Shown here in pieces: positions 43,680 through 52,419 of a stretch of DNA of 64,000 bases; positions within the stretch are counted from its first letter, which is position 1, and the number at the start of each line of letters is the position of its first letter. The stretch lies in contig NZ_JIAI01000008.1 in NCBI RefSeq assembly GCF_000620785.1, forward strand, positions 310,001-374,000, read 5' to 3'. The DNA comes from Actinospineispora acaciae DSM 45401. Its GTDB lineage: Bacteria; Actinomycetota; Actinomycetes; Mycobacteriales; Pseudonocardiaceae. The notes under the pieces were generated by a model, which was not told the DNA's origin, did no database searches, and worked only from the letters and a program-made list of their open reading frames with translations. The position numbers were made by a program, and so were the translations under genes.

Positions 43680-45923
43680 GTGAACCACGGCGGCGAGGAG
43701 GACGAAGCGGGTCCCCGCTCGCGTCGCCACCGCCACGACACCGACGCCCCCGAAGGCCTGAGCGTCGCCGACCTGCTGGCCCGGCACGGGGTGGCGAACG
43801 AGTCGGCCGACGGCGGTGCGTCCAGGCGGCACGGCTTGGACGACGAGCCACCGGTGGCCGACGAGCCGCCAGTGCCGATCTCCGAGCCGGAGGACGCCGA
43901 CCAGTTCGTACCCGAACCGCCGGAGCCGCCCGCGCCCGCCGAGCCCGTCCAGTCCGTCCAGAGCCAGCCCGTCCGGAGCCAGCCCGAGCCGCCGGCCGAA
44001 ATCGGCTTCGCCCGCCGCGTCATGCTGCCGTCCGACCTGTCCGCGAACCTGTTCGCCCAGCTGGGCAAGGCCCCACCGGACGACTCGCCCACCGACATCG
44101 TGCCCAAGGTCCCCGCCGACGTCCCACCACCGCCGGCCGAACCTCCGCGAGTCGGGGCTCCTGGCACACCGAGTCGGGACGTTCAGCACACCGTCGAACC
44201 GGAGCCCCCGGCGGAACCCGAACCGCCCGTACCCCCGGTGCCCCCCGCACCCCCCGACACCCCGGGCGACGATGAGCGCGGCTTCGAGCTGCGCACCCAA
44301 CGGATCGACGAGAGCCTCACCAGGCTGACCGCCATCCACGCCGGGCTGGGCAGGGAGATGACCGAGCGGGTCAGCCGGACCCGAGGGCTGCCGGTGGTCG
44401 ACCGCACCGCCGACGCCGCCCCGGACACCGAGGACGACAAGCCGCCCCGGACCCCGCGCTGGCTGCGCCGCACCGCCAAGGGCATCACGCTGGCCGCCGC
44501 CCTGTCGCTGTTCCTGGCCACGGCGGCCGGCTGGGGCACCCGGGCCTGGCTGGACGGCAAGCTGCGCACGGTGGCCGCCCTGGACCCGGGCTCGGAGGCG
44601 ATCGTCGACCCCGCCTCGCAGGCCGGCGACCAGAACTACCTGCTGGTCGGCCTGGACCCGAGCAACCCCCAGGCCGGCGCGCGCGGCGGCCCGCTGCCCG
44701 GCGTGCTCCCGACGGCCGTCCCGGCGCCCGCGCTCGCACCCGGCACCCACCCCGGCGGCCCCGGCACGATCCTGCTGGCGCACGTGCCGGCCAAGCGCGA
44801 CCGGGTCGTCATGCTGGCCTTCCCCGGCGACCTCGCGGTGGACCGGCCGAGCTGCGACAGGTGGAGCCAGGCCAGCGGCGGCTACCCCGGCGGCACCTCG
44901 CCGGCCCAGTCCGGCGTGCAGCTGGCCAGCGCGTACACCATCGGCGGGCCGCGCTGCATGACCAAGACGATCCAGAAGCTCACCGGCATGGCCGTCAACC
45001 ACTACACCGACGTCGACCTCGCCGGCATCAAGGACATGGCCGACGCGGTGCACGGGGTGCCGATCTGCCTGCCGAAGCCGGTGCTGGACGGCCAGCTCGG
45101 GCCGGTGGTGCCGAGCCCGGGCGGCGCGGTGCTGACCGGCGACCGGGCGCTCGCCTTCGCCCGTGCACGGCACGTGCAGGGCGACCCCAGCCCGACCGTG
45201 GGACAGCTCCAGCGCCAGCAGATGCTGCTCGCCGCGCTGCTCGACAAGGCCGGATCCGACCAGGTGCTGGCCGACTTCAACGGGCTGGACGGCCTGGTGA
45301 CCGCGTTCGGGACCAGCACCCACAGCGACAACTCCGGGCTGGAGGCGCTGGGCGCGCTGGCCGGGTCGATCCGCACGGTGGACCCGAGCCAGGTCTCCTT
45401 CGTCACGGTGCCCACCTCCGGCCAGCCCGACCTGCAGGGCAACGAGCTGCTGCAGGTGGAGCCGGCGCTCGCGCTGTTCGACGCGGTCCGCACCAAGCGG
45501 CCGCTGCCGACCGGCGACAACGCGGACGGCCGCACCCCGAACCGCCTGATCGCCAACCAGCTCCCGCCCAGGGCCGTCACGGTGAACATCCGCAACGCCT
45601 CCGCCCGCAAGGGGCTGGGCAACCAGGCCGCCGACTCGCTGCGCACGCTCGGGTTCACCGTGGCCTCGGTCGGCAACGCCCCGCCCGCGCCCGGCGGCCG
45701 CACCGTGATCAGGCACTCCCCGGACCGCGCCGAGCAGGCCGCCGCGCTCGCCGCCGCCGTGCCGTCCGCGCTCACCGAGCCCGCCCCCGGCACCGTCGGC
45801 CAGCTCGACCTGGTGCTCGGCGACGGGTTCGACGGTCAGGTCAGGGCCGCGCCGATGGCCGGGATCGCGACCGCCCCGAGCGGACCGCAGATACTCACCG
45901 CGGCCGCCATGTCATGCGACTGA
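43680..45923 (+). CDS. LytR-CpsA-Psr family protein with LytR_C domain, divergent active site
   Basis: A 747-residue protein. Residues 1-265 form a disordered Pro/Glu-rich cytoplasmic region; one membrane segment lies at about 270-295; the LCP-like domain covers about 310-600 and a LytR_C domain the last 100. LCP enzymes attach polymers such as arabinogalactan to peptidoglycan. Here the usual PRD motif reads FPGD, and the C-terminal Arg/Asp motif (RARHVQGDPSPTVGQLQRQ) lacks the usual DxDxGR, so catalysis is doubtful. Start GTG 43680 with GGGGAGG upstream. Matches Rv0822c by position. Confidence 0.8.
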   Translation: MNHGGEEDEAGPRSRRHRHDTDAPEGLSVADLLARHGVANESADGGASRRHGLDDEPPVADEPPVPISEPEDADQFVPEPPEPPAPAEPVQSVQSQPVRSQPEPPAEIGFARRVMLPSDLSANLFAQLGKAPPDDSPTDIVPKVPADVPPPPAEPPRVGAPGTPSRDVQHTVEPEPPAEPEPPVPPVPPAPPDTPGDDERGFELRTQRIDESLTRLTAIHAGLGREMTERVSRTRGLPVVDRTADAAPDTEDDKPPRTPRWLRRTAKGITLAAALSLFLATAAGWGTRAWLDGKLRTVAALDPGSEAIVDPASQAGDQNYLLVGLDPSNPQAGARGGPLPGVLPTAVPAPALAPGTHPGGPGTILLAHVPAKRDRVVMLAFPGDLAVDRPSCDRWSQASGGYPGGTSPAQSGVQLASAYTIGGPRCMTKTIQKLTGMAVNHYTDVDLAGIKDMADAVHGVPICLPKPVLDGQLGPVVPSPGGAVLTGDRALAFARARHVQGDPSPTVGQLQRQQMLLAALLDKAGSDQVLADFNGLDGLVTAFGTSTHSDNSGLEALGALAGSIRTVDPSQVSFVTVPTSGQPDLQGNELLQVEPALALFDAVRTKRPLPTGDNADGRTPNRLIANQLPPRAVTVNIRNASARKGLGNQAADSLRTLGFTVASVGNAPPAPGGRTVIRHSPDRAEQAAALAAAVPSALTEPAPGTVGQLDLVLGDGFDGQVRAAPMAGIATAPSGPQILTAAAMSCD
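44148..44191 (+). repeat. Two tandem 22-nt units with core GAGTCGGG, inside the LCP gene
   Basis: Units 44148-44169 and 44170-44191 share the core CGAGTCGGG and end in CACAC. They lie in the disordered Pro-rich coding region. A pair with the same core and the same 22-nt period is at 57447-57490 in opposite orientation. Confidence 0.45.
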
Positions 45924-45952
45924 CCGGCCTAATCGACCGTACGCCACTCGAC

Positions 45953-45974
45953 GTTCACCTTCCGTTCACCTTGC
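45953..45974 (+). promoter_or_regulatory. Predicted PHO box upstream of phoU
   Basis: GTTCACCTTCC and GTTCACCTTGC are adjoining 11-nt direct repeats, close to the Streptomyces PhoP consensus unit. They end 39 nt before the phoU ATG and just above its TACGCT box at 46002-46007. Confidence 0.65.
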
Positions 45975-46013
45975 GCTGCTGATCGGGTGACTCGCTACGC
46001 ATACGCTCGTGCC

Positions 46014-46670
46014 ATGCGTGACGCTTACCAGTCCAAGCTTGACGGGCTCGCCGAGCAGCTGGCGATCATGACTGAGACCGTGGCCAGCGCCATGCGCAAG
46101 GCCACCGACGCTCTCCTGAACGCCGACCTGCCGCTGGCCGAAGAGGTCATCTCCGAGGACCTGAGGGTCGACGAGCTGCGCAACCAGGCCGAGGAGGATG
46201 CGTTCGCGCTGCTCGCGCTGCAGGCCCCGGTCGCGGGCGACCTGCGCGTGGTGGTGAGCACCATCCACGCCGCCGGCGACCTGGAGCGGATGGGCGACCT
46301 CGCGCTGCACGTGGCCCGCGCCGCCCGCCGCCGCCACCCCGCCGACGTGGTCCCCGAGGAGGTCAAACCGTACTTCGCCGAGATGGGCAAGGTCGCCTTC
46401 GAGCTGGCCCGCAAGGCCGCCGACGTGATCCGCCACCCCGACGTGGAACGCGCCAAGCAGCTCGAGTCCGACGACGACGCCATGGACGACCTGCACCGGC
46501 ACATGTTCACCGTGCTGATGGGCCGGGACTGGACGCACGGCGTGGCCGCCGCCGTCGACGTCACCCTGCTGGCCCGCTTCTACGAGCGCTACGGCGACCA
46601 CGCCGTCGCCGTGGCCCGCCGCATGGTCTACGTCATCACCGGCGAAATGCCGTCCCCCGAAACCCCCTGA
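46014..46670 (+). CDS. phoU: Phosphate transport regulator PhoU
   Basis: A 218-residue two-repeat helical protein. Each repeat has a metal-binding E/DxxxD-type motif, seen in DLRVVVSTIHAAGDLERMGDLA and its later counterpart LARFYERYGDHAVAVARR. PhoU links the Pst transporter to the sensor kinase so that the Pho regulon stays off when phosphate is plentiful. The ATG at 46014 begins the conserved part; GTG 45987 would lengthen it. A PHO box precedes it. It is convergent with the pst genes, separated by one small gene, and ends in a family A hairpin. Confidence 0.94.
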   Translation: MRDAYQSKLDGLAEQLAIMTETVASAMRKATDALLNADLPLAEEVISEDLRVDELRNQAEEDAFALLALQAPVAGDLRVVVSTIHAAGDLERMGDLALHVARAARRRHPADVVPEEVKPYFAEMGKVAFELARKAADVIRHPDVERAKQLESDDDAMDDLHRHMFTVLMGRDWTHGVAAAVDVTLLARFYERYGDHAVAVARRMVYVITGEMPSPETP

Positions 46671-46672
46671 CC

Positions 46673-46714
46673 CGTGAGTGGCTAGGGCCGCCATAGCGAC
46701 CCTAGCCACTCACG
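46673..46714. terminator. Family A palindrome copy 3, phoU terminator
   Basis: The arms 46673-46691 and 46696-46714 pair over 19 bp with one mismatch around CATA; the outer part is CGTGAGTGGCTAGGG. It starts 2 nt after the phoU stop and ends 10 nt before the convergent gene's stop. Confidence 0.7.
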
Positions 46715-46724
46715 ACCAACCGGG

Positions 46725-47171
46725 TCACTTGTGCCAGGTTGACCAATCCGCGCATCGGTCGCCTTTGCACGTCCGGATCTTCCTGCCCAACACGTGTATT
46801 CCACTGCCGTCGGGCGAAGAGACCGCGGTGACGTAGTTGTCGCGATCAAATGGGCCATTGATTCGCGCGGGCATCACGCGCTCCTTGTTGTCACCCCAGG
46901 CAACGGCTACCTGCGCGTACGCATTGCAGTCCTGTTGCGCATCGGAACCGGTCATGTACCCGTTGAACTTGATGCCCAGAACCGGCGTCCCGCCGCCGCT
47001 CGACGTACCCCCCATAGGTATCCCCTGGACGCCGTACGAGCAGTTTTCAATTTCCGAGACCGTGATGCCGTCCGGGCCGGGCGTGCTGTTCTCTCGCGCG
47101 CTCGCCTGCGGGATACAGAGGACGGTAATGGCTACCGCCGGCACGCCGACCAGGAGTGCTTGACGCTTCAT
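46725..47171 (-). CDS. Small secreted protein with four cysteines, function unknown
   Basis: 148 residues with a Sec signal peptide ending in PQASA (cleavage before about residue 26). The mature part has four Cys (ENCSYG, QQDCNAY, RTCKGDRCADW), enough for two disulfides, and no known domain. G+C and codon use are lower than in the flanking phosphate genes, suggesting later arrival. The ATG at 47171 follows a purine-poor leader; no clear ribosome site. It lies between phoU and pstB but probably has no part in phosphate uptake. Confidence 0.7.
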   Translation of the reverse strand: MKRQALLVGVPAVAITVLCIPQASARENSTPGPDGITVSEIENCSYGVQGIPMGGTSSGGGTPVLGIKFNGYMTGSDAQQDCNAYAQVAVAWGDNKERVMPARINGPFDRDNYVTAVSSPDGSGIHVLGRKIRTCKGDRCADWSTWHK

Positions 47172-47241
47172 GTGCCACCAGTTTCGAATAGTCTTGCGGT
47201 CGCAAAGATAATATCCGGGAAAACTGGAGCACAGGGCGATA

Positions 47242-47279
47242 ACCGCGCGGCTTGAGTAGAAGTACTCAAGCCGCGCGGT
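47242..47279. terminator. 17-bp perfect hairpin with GAAG loop, pstB terminator
   Basis: The arms 47242-47258 and 47263-47279 are exact complements (ACCGCGCGGCTTGAGTA on the plus strand). It lies 8 nt past the pstB stop on the minus strand. Only the plus-strand side has a U-rich tail (ATTATTTTA, 47282-47290), overlapping the pstB 3' end, so it may work in both directions. Confidence 0.7.
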
Positions 47280-47287
47280 GCATTATT

Positions 47288-48064
47288 TTATCCGAAGCGG
47301 CCGGAGATGTAATCCTCGGTGGCCCGCTCAGTGGGGTTGGAGAAGATTTTCTCGGTGTCGTCGATCTCGACGAGGCGGCCCGGCTCGCCGGTGGCGCGCA
47401 GGTTGAAGAACGCGGTCTGGTCGCTGACCCGGGCGGCCTGCTGCATGTTGTGCGTCACGATGACGATCGTGTAGGACTTCTTCAGTTCGCCGATCAGGTC
47501 CTCGATGGCCAGGGTGGAGATCGGGTCCAGCGCGGAGCAGGGCTCGTCCATCAGCAGCACGTCCGGCTGCACCGCGATGGCGCGGGCGATGCACAGCCGC
47601 TGCTGCTGACCGCCGGACAGGCCGCCACCGGGCTTGCCCAGCCGGTCCTTGACCTCGTTCCACAGGTTCGCGCCGCGCAGCGAGCGCTCCGCGATCTCGT
47701 CCAGCTTCTTCTTGTCCCGCACGCCCTGCAGCTTCATGCCGGCCACCACGTTGTCCCTGATGGACATGGTGGGGAACGGGTTGGGTCGCTGGAACACCAT
47801 GCCGATGGTGCGCCGCACCGCCACCGGGTCCACCGCGCCGGCGTAGATGTCCTCGCCGTCCAGCAGCACCTGGCCCTCCACCCGCGCGCCCGGGATGACC
47901 TCGTGCATCCGGTTCAGGGTGCGCAACACGGTGGACTTGCCGCAGCCCGACGGCCCGATGAACGCCGTCACGCTGCGCGGCGGCACGGTCAGGCTCACGC
48001 TGCTCACCGCGTGGAACGTGCCGTAGTAGATGTCCACGTCCTTGAGGTCCAGCCGCTTGGCCAT
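47288..48064 (-). CDS. pstB: Phosphate ABC transporter ATP-binding protein
   Basis: A 258-residue ATPase that powers high-affinity phosphate import. Walker A GPSGCGKST lies at 37-45, the signature GLSGGQQQR near 148, Walker B LLMDEP near 172 and the switch His in VTHNMQQA. NPFPTMSIRDNV after the Q-loop is typical of PstB. Last gene of pstS-pstC-pstA-pstB, 7 bp after pstA; the ATG at 48064 begins MAKRLDL. A strong hairpin follows. Confidence 0.97.
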   Translation of the reverse strand: MAKRLDLKDVDIYYGTFHAVSSVSLTVPPRSVTAFIGPSGCGKSTVLRTLNRMHEVIPGARVEGQVLLDGEDIYAGAVDPVAVRRTIGMVFQRPNPFPTMSIRDNVVAGMKLQGVRDKKKLDEIAERSLRGANLWNEVKDRLGKPGGGLSGGQQQRLCIARAIAVQPDVLLMDEPCSALDPISTLAIEDLIGELKKSYTIVIVTHNMQQAARVSDQTAFFNLRATGEPGRLVEIDDTEKIFSNPTERATEDYISGRFG

Positions 48065-48071
48065 CAGATCC

Positions 48072-48995
48072 TCATTTCGTCTTCGGCGCGGTCAGCTTGG
48101 ACAGCGCGGCCGCGATCAGCTGGAAGATGGTGATGATCAGGATGAGAGTCAGGGCGGAGCCCCAGATACGAGCCGCTCCCGCGTCCGTCGGGTTGCTCCG
48201 CTCGACGGTCATGACCAGCGGCAGCGACGCCATGTTGCCGCCGAAGATGTCGAAGTTGATGTACGGCGCGTAGGCCACCAGGATCAGCACCGGAGCGGTC
48301 TCGCCCATCACCCTGGCCAGCGCCAGCACGATGCCGGTCAGCATGCCGGACAACGCCGTCGGGACGACCACCTTGACGATGGTGCGCCATTTCGGCACGC
48401 CCAGCGCGTAGGACGCCTCGCGCAGGTCGTGCGGCACGATCTTGAGCATCTCCTCGGTGGAGCGCACCACCACCGGGATCATGAGAAGCACCAGGGCCAG
48501 CGACACCGCGAGCGCGCTACGCGGCAGCCCGAGTATGGAGATCCACACTGCATAGACGAACAAGGCGGCCACGATGGACGGGACGCCGGTGAGGATGTCG
48601 ACCATGAACGTGGTCGCCCGGGAGAGCCTGGTCTGCGCCTTCCCCACTCCGCCGTACTCGACGAGGTAGATGGCCACCATGACGCCGATCGGGGTGGCGA
48701 TCACCGCGCACACCAGGCCTTGCACCAGGGTGCCGTAGATCGCGTGGTACACCCCGCCGCCCATCTGCCGGGCCAGCAACCCGTTCAGCGACTGGAACCA
48801 CCAGTTGATGTTGACGATGACCCCGGCGCCCTTGGCCAGCACCGTGTAGATCACCCACACAAGGGGTACCACGGCGAGCGCGAAGGCCAGCGTGACCAGC
48901 CCCGTCGCGACCCCGTTGCGGACCTTGCGGCCGGTGCTGATGCTGGTGAAGGCCGGACGGATCGCCGGCGCGTCGATGGGTGGAGAGGTGGTCAC
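48072..48995 (-). CDS. pstA: Phosphate ABC transporter permease PstA
   Basis: A 307-residue permease with six membrane segments and the binding-protein-dependent transport loop near LREASYALGVPKWRTIVKVVVP. It forms the phosphate channel together with PstC. The GTG at 48995 overlaps the pstC stop (GTGA), so the two permeases are translated together. Confidence 0.96.
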   Translation of the reverse strand: MTTSPPIDAPAIRPAFTSISTGRKVRNGVATGLVTLAFALAVVPLVWVIYTVLAKGAGVIVNINWWFQSLNGLLARQMGGGVYHAIYGTLVQGLVCAVIATPIGVMVAIYLVEYGGVGKAQTRLSRATTFMVDILTGVPSIVAALFVYAVWISILGLPRSALAVSLALVLLMIPVVVRSTEEMLKIVPHDLREASYALGVPKWRTIVKVVVPTALSGMLTGIVLALARVMGETAPVLILVAYAPYINFDIFGGNMASLPLVMTVERSNPTDAGAARIWGSALTLILIITIFQLIAAALSKLTAPKTK

Positions 48996-50137
48996 GACCC
49001 ACCGGCCTTTCGGTTCACGATGGAGCGGGCCAGCGCGTTCACCACGAAGGTGAGCACGAACAGCACCAGGCCGGCGGCGATGTACGCGCCGGCGGACAGG
49101 GCGTTGTTCAGCTCCGCGAAGGACAGTGCGATCTTGGAAGCGAAGGTGGCGCCGCCGTCGAACAGGCTGCCCCGGAACGGCGCGTTCACGGCCGCGAGGA
49201 TGATCATCAGTGCGATCGTCTCGCCCAGCGCCCGCCCCAGCCCGAGCATGGACGCGCTGACGTAGCCGGCCCGGCCGAACGGCAGCACGGTGGTCCTGAT
49301 GACCTCCCAGCGGGTCGCGCCCAGCGCCAGCGCGCCCTCGATCTGCATCCGGGGGGTCCGCTCGAACACCTCACGGGTGATCGAGGTGATGATCGGCAGG
49401 ATCATCACGGCCAGCACGATGCCTGCGGTGAACAGGTTGGCGCCCCGGTTGAGCGGCACGTTGTCCGGGTGGGCCTGGAACAGGAACAGCCAGCCGAGGC
49501 TGCCACTCAGCCACTCGGCGACCGGGTAGATCACCGGCGCCAGCACCAGCAGCCCCCAGAGGCCGAAGATGATCGACGGCACCGCGGCCAGCAGGTCCAC
49601 CAGGTAGGCGAACGGGCGGGCCAGCTTGCGCGGCGCGTACTGGGTCAGGAACAGCGCGATGCCCAGGCCCACCGGCATCGCCAGCACCAACGCGAACACC
49701 GACACCTCGACGGTGACCATCAGCAACTCGAGGATGCCGAAGCGCAGGGCGTTGGGGTCGCCGGCGTTGAACTCCCGGCTGGTCAGGAAGTTGGCCTGGT
49801 CGGCGAGCAGCGACGGTACGGCCTGGATGAGCAGGAACAGCCCGATCGCGCCGATCAGCAGGACGATGAACCAGCCGGAGCCGGTGGCCAGGCCGGCGAA
49901 GATCCGGTCGCCGCGCTGGACGAAGCCGCCGCCGGCGTCGCCGGGCGGGTGGGGTGGTTCGGCGGGCTGCCGAGGGGTGCCGGTCGGTGGCGATGTGCTG
50001 GAGATGCCGGCCTCCGTGGTTGTGCTGGTCTCCGCTGTTGTGCTGGTCTCTGTGGCTGTCTGAGCGGCGGGCAGCCCCGCGCGCTCACCGGGGTCACCGG
50101 TGGCGGCGGGGCTGCCAGGGCCGAGCGGATCGCTCAT
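48992..50137 (-). CDS. pstC: Phosphate ABC transporter permease PstC
   Basis: A 381-residue permease. The first 75 residues are a Thr/Pro-rich cytoplasmic extension rare outside actinobacteria; six membrane segments follow, with the EGALALGATRWEVIRTTVLP coupling loop that contacts PstB. Start ATG 50137, 48 bp after the pstS stop. Part of the pst operon. Confidence 0.96.
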   Translation of the reverse strand: MSDPLGPGSPAATGDPGERAGLPAAQTATETSTTAETSTTTEAGISSTSPPTGTPRQPAEPPHPPGDAGGGFVQRGDRIFAGLATGSGWFIVLLIGAIGLFLLIQAVPSLLADQANFLTSREFNAGDPNALRFGILELLMVTVEVSVFALVLAMPVGLGIALFLTQYAPRKLARPFAYLVDLLAAVPSIIFGLWGLLVLAPVIYPVAEWLSGSLGWLFLFQAHPDNVPLNRGANLFTAGIVLAVMILPIITSITREVFERTPRMQIEGALALGATRWEVIRTTVLPFGRAGYVSASMLGLGRALGETIALMIILAAVNAPFRGSLFDGGATFASKIALSFAELNNALSAGAYIAAGLVLFVLTFVVNALARSIVNRKAGGS

Positions 50138-50184
50138 CTAATTTCTCCACACCCTCCCAGGTACGGCCCGGGCCGATCGGCGGG

Positions 50185-51297
50185 TTAGGCGATGGCCTGG
50201 ATGGCGGTGAGCAGCTTGGCCTTGAACGACTCGGGCAGCGGGGCGTAGCCGGCATCGGGGAGCTGCGCCTGGCCGCTGGTCGCGGCGGTGGTCAGGAACG
50301 CCTTGACGGCCTGCGCCACGTCCGGGTCGTAGCCCTTCGAGCAGACGATCTCGTAGGTGGCCAGGATCAGCGGGTAGGCGCCCGCGGTGTTGCCGCCGTA
50401 GACGGACTTGAGGTCCAGCTTCAGGTCGTTGCCCTGGCCGGTCACCTTGGCGGTCTCGATGGCCTTGCCGACCGCGGCGGAGTTCAGCTCGACCGGGCCG
50501 GAGCCGCTGTCCAGCTTGGCCATGCTCAGCTTGTTGTCCTGGGCGTAGGACAGCTCGACGTAGGTGATCGAGCCGTTCGCGCCGGACACGGACTGGGCGA
50601 CGCCGGCGGACTGGTTGGCACCGGAGCCGACACCGCCGTTGAACTTCTTGCCCGCACCCTGCGTCCAGGCGCCCTTGCCGGCGGCCTGCAGGTACTGCTG
50701 GAAGTTGTCGGTGGTGCCCGACTCGTCGGACCGGAACACCACGCTGATCGGCGTGTTGGGCAGCTGGGCGCCGCTGTTCAGCGCCGCGATCGCCGGGTCG
50801 TTCCAGGTCTTGATCTGGCCGTTGAAAATCTTGGCGGCGGTCTCGCCGTTGAGCGTCAGGCCGGTGACGCCGTCGAGCTTGTAGGCGATGGCCACCGGGC
50901 CGAACACCAGCGGCAGGTTCCACGCCGGGTTGCCCTTGCAGCGCTGCTGCGCGGCGGCCACCTCGGCGTCCTTGAGCGCGGAGTCCGAGCCGCCGAAGTC
51001 GACCAGGCCGGCGTTGAACTGCTTCACCCCGGCGCCGGAGCCGGTCGGGTTGTAGGCCAGGTTCTTGCCCCCGCACTGCTGCTGGTAGGCCTGGATGAAC
51101 ACGTCCACGGCGTTCTTCTGCGCCGAGGAGCCTTCGGCGGACAGGTTCTGCTTGCCACCGCAGTTCACCCCCGGGGCGGCCCCGCCGGCGCCACCACCAC
51201 CGCCGCCGCTGGGGGTCGGGTTGCTACCACAGGCCGCCAGGGCCATCGCGCCGGCCGCAGCCAGCGCGAGCACGGCACCGTGCCGCTTGAGCTTCAC
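50185..51297 (-). CDS. pstS: Phosphate-binding lipoprotein PstS
   Basis: A 370-residue periplasmic-type phosphate receptor. The signal peptide ends in the lipobox LAAC, then a Gly-rich linker. Phosphate-site stretches AEGSSAQ, GSGAGVKQF, DFGGSDSAL and FRSDESGTTDNFQQYL are all present. The start is GTG 51297, set by GGAGGA just upstream; longer readings to 51555 would bury the signal peptide. A PHO box lies about 87 nt upstream. Confidence 0.97.
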   Translation of the reverse strand: MKLKRHGAVLALAAAGAMALAACGSNPTPSGGGGGGAGGAAPGVNCGGKQNLSAEGSSAQKNAVDVFIQAYQQQCGGKNLAYNPTGSGAGVKQFNAGLVDFGGSDSALKDAEVAAAQQRCKGNPAWNLPLVFGPVAIAYKLDGVTGLTLNGETAAKIFNGQIKTWNDPAIAALNSGAQLPNTPISVVFRSDESGTTDNFQQYLQAAGKGAWTQGAGKKFNGGVGSGANQSAGVAQSVSGANGSITYVELSYAQDNKLSMAKLDSGSGPVELNSAAVGKAIETAKVTGQGNDLKLDLKSVYGGNTAGAYPLILATYEIVCSKGYDPDVAQAVKAFLTTAATSGQAQLPDAGYAPLPESFKAKLLTAIQAIA

Positions 51298-51383
51298 GAA
51301 GGTCCTCCGGGATTGGATCGTGCGGCTCGGGGCGGCCGCTTCACCGCAGGACGGTAGGGACGCAGGGTGGACGTCATCCGCCG

Positions 51384-51405
51384 AAAAGGTAAACGGAGAG
51401 TGAAC
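51384..51405 (-). promoter_or_regulatory. Predicted PHO box upstream of pstS
   Basis: Minus strand: GTTCACTCTCC (51405-51395) directly followed by GTTTACCTTTT (51394-51384), two 11-nt direct repeats. The expected PhoP target before pstS. The rest of the 238-bp region to mshD (51298-51535) shows nothing else certain. Confidence 0.65.
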
Positions 51406-51535
51406 AGAGGGCTCTTCGTGATCGACCCCACGGCCGCCGAAGCGGTTTGGCCACCCGGACGTGACCTCCCCGTTGACGGGCCGTGACCTGCTGTGACGTT
51501 CTCCGCCCGGCGATGGTCCCCGGTATATCGTTAGG

Positions 51536-52408
51536 TCAACGAAGGAACGCGGCATCGGCGTGCCAGCGGGTAAACCCCAGTTTCTGATAGACGCGCACCG
51601 CGGCGTGGTTGTCGGCCTCGGTGTAGAGCATCACGTCGCGCAGGCCCAGCCCGCGCAGGTGCCGCAGCCCGGCCAGGGTCAGCGCGGCGCCGAGGCCGCC
51701 GCCCTGCGCCGCCGGGTCGACGCCGAGCACGTACACCTCGCCGATCCCCTCGGGGTGCACCTTCGTCCAGTGGTAGCCCAGCAGCCTGTCGTTCTCGTCC
51801 ACCGCGAGCAGGAAGCCGGCCGGGTCGAACCACGGCTCGGCCTCGCGCACCTTGACCTGCTCGATGTCCCAGCCGCCCTGCTCCGGGTGCCAGTCGAACG
51901 CGGCGTTGTTGACCCGCAGGAACTCCGCCTCGTCGGCGCCGACGACGAACGTCCGCAGCCGCACGCCGGGCTGGAGCTCCGGCTCCGGGATCTCCGGGGT
52001 GTCCAGGCTCCGCCGCATCTGCCACAGCGTCCGCACCCGCCGGAACCCCAGCTTCTCCGCAATGCGCAGCGCGCCGGGGTGCTCGCCGTGCGCCCACAGC
52101 CGCAGCGGGGTGCCGTCCGCGCGCTCCAGCATGGCGGTGACCAACGCGGTGCCCACGCCGTGCCGGCGGTGCTCGGGATGCACGGCCAGCTCCCCGACGA
52201 CCTCGTCGGCGTCGCTGAGGTCGATGCCCGCGTATCCGACCAGCTCGGAGCCGGCTCGGGCCAGCAGGTGCGCGCCGCCCCGCCCGCGCAGGTTCAGCAG
52301 CGCGTTCTCCGAGATCGGGGCGGTGTGGTCGGCGGCGGTGGCGGCGTCCAGCAGGGCCGTCACCTCGGCGCCGTCCGGGGCCGAGCGCCAGATCAGATCA
52401 ACGCTCAC
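51536..52408 (-). CDS. mshD: Mycothiol synthase (acetyltransferase)
   Basis: A 290-residue enzyme with two tandem GNAT domains that acetylates Cys-GlcN-Ins in the last step of mycothiol synthesis. The acetyl-CoA loops are seen in ELAVHPEHRRHGVGTALV (first domain) and VYVLGVDPAAQGGGLGAALT (second); FDWHPEQGGW is typical of MshD. Start GTG 52408, 11 nt after the glnR stop, so glnR and mshD share a transcript. Confidence 0.95.
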   Translation of the reverse strand: MSVDLIWRSAPDGAEVTALLDAATAADHTAPISENALLNLRGRGGAHLLARAGSELVGYAGIDLSDADEVVGELAVHPEHRRHGVGTALVTAMLERADGTPLRLWAHGEHPGALRIAEKLGFRRVRTLWQMRRSLDTPEIPEPELQPGVRLRTFVVGADEAEFLRVNNAAFDWHPEQGGWDIEQVKVREAEPWFDPAGFLLAVDENDRLLGYHWTKVHPEGIGEVYVLGVDPAAQGGGLGAALTLAGLRHLRGLGLRDVMLYTEADNHAAVRVYQKLGFTRWHADAAFLR

Positions 52409-52419
52409 ACGGCCCGAGG

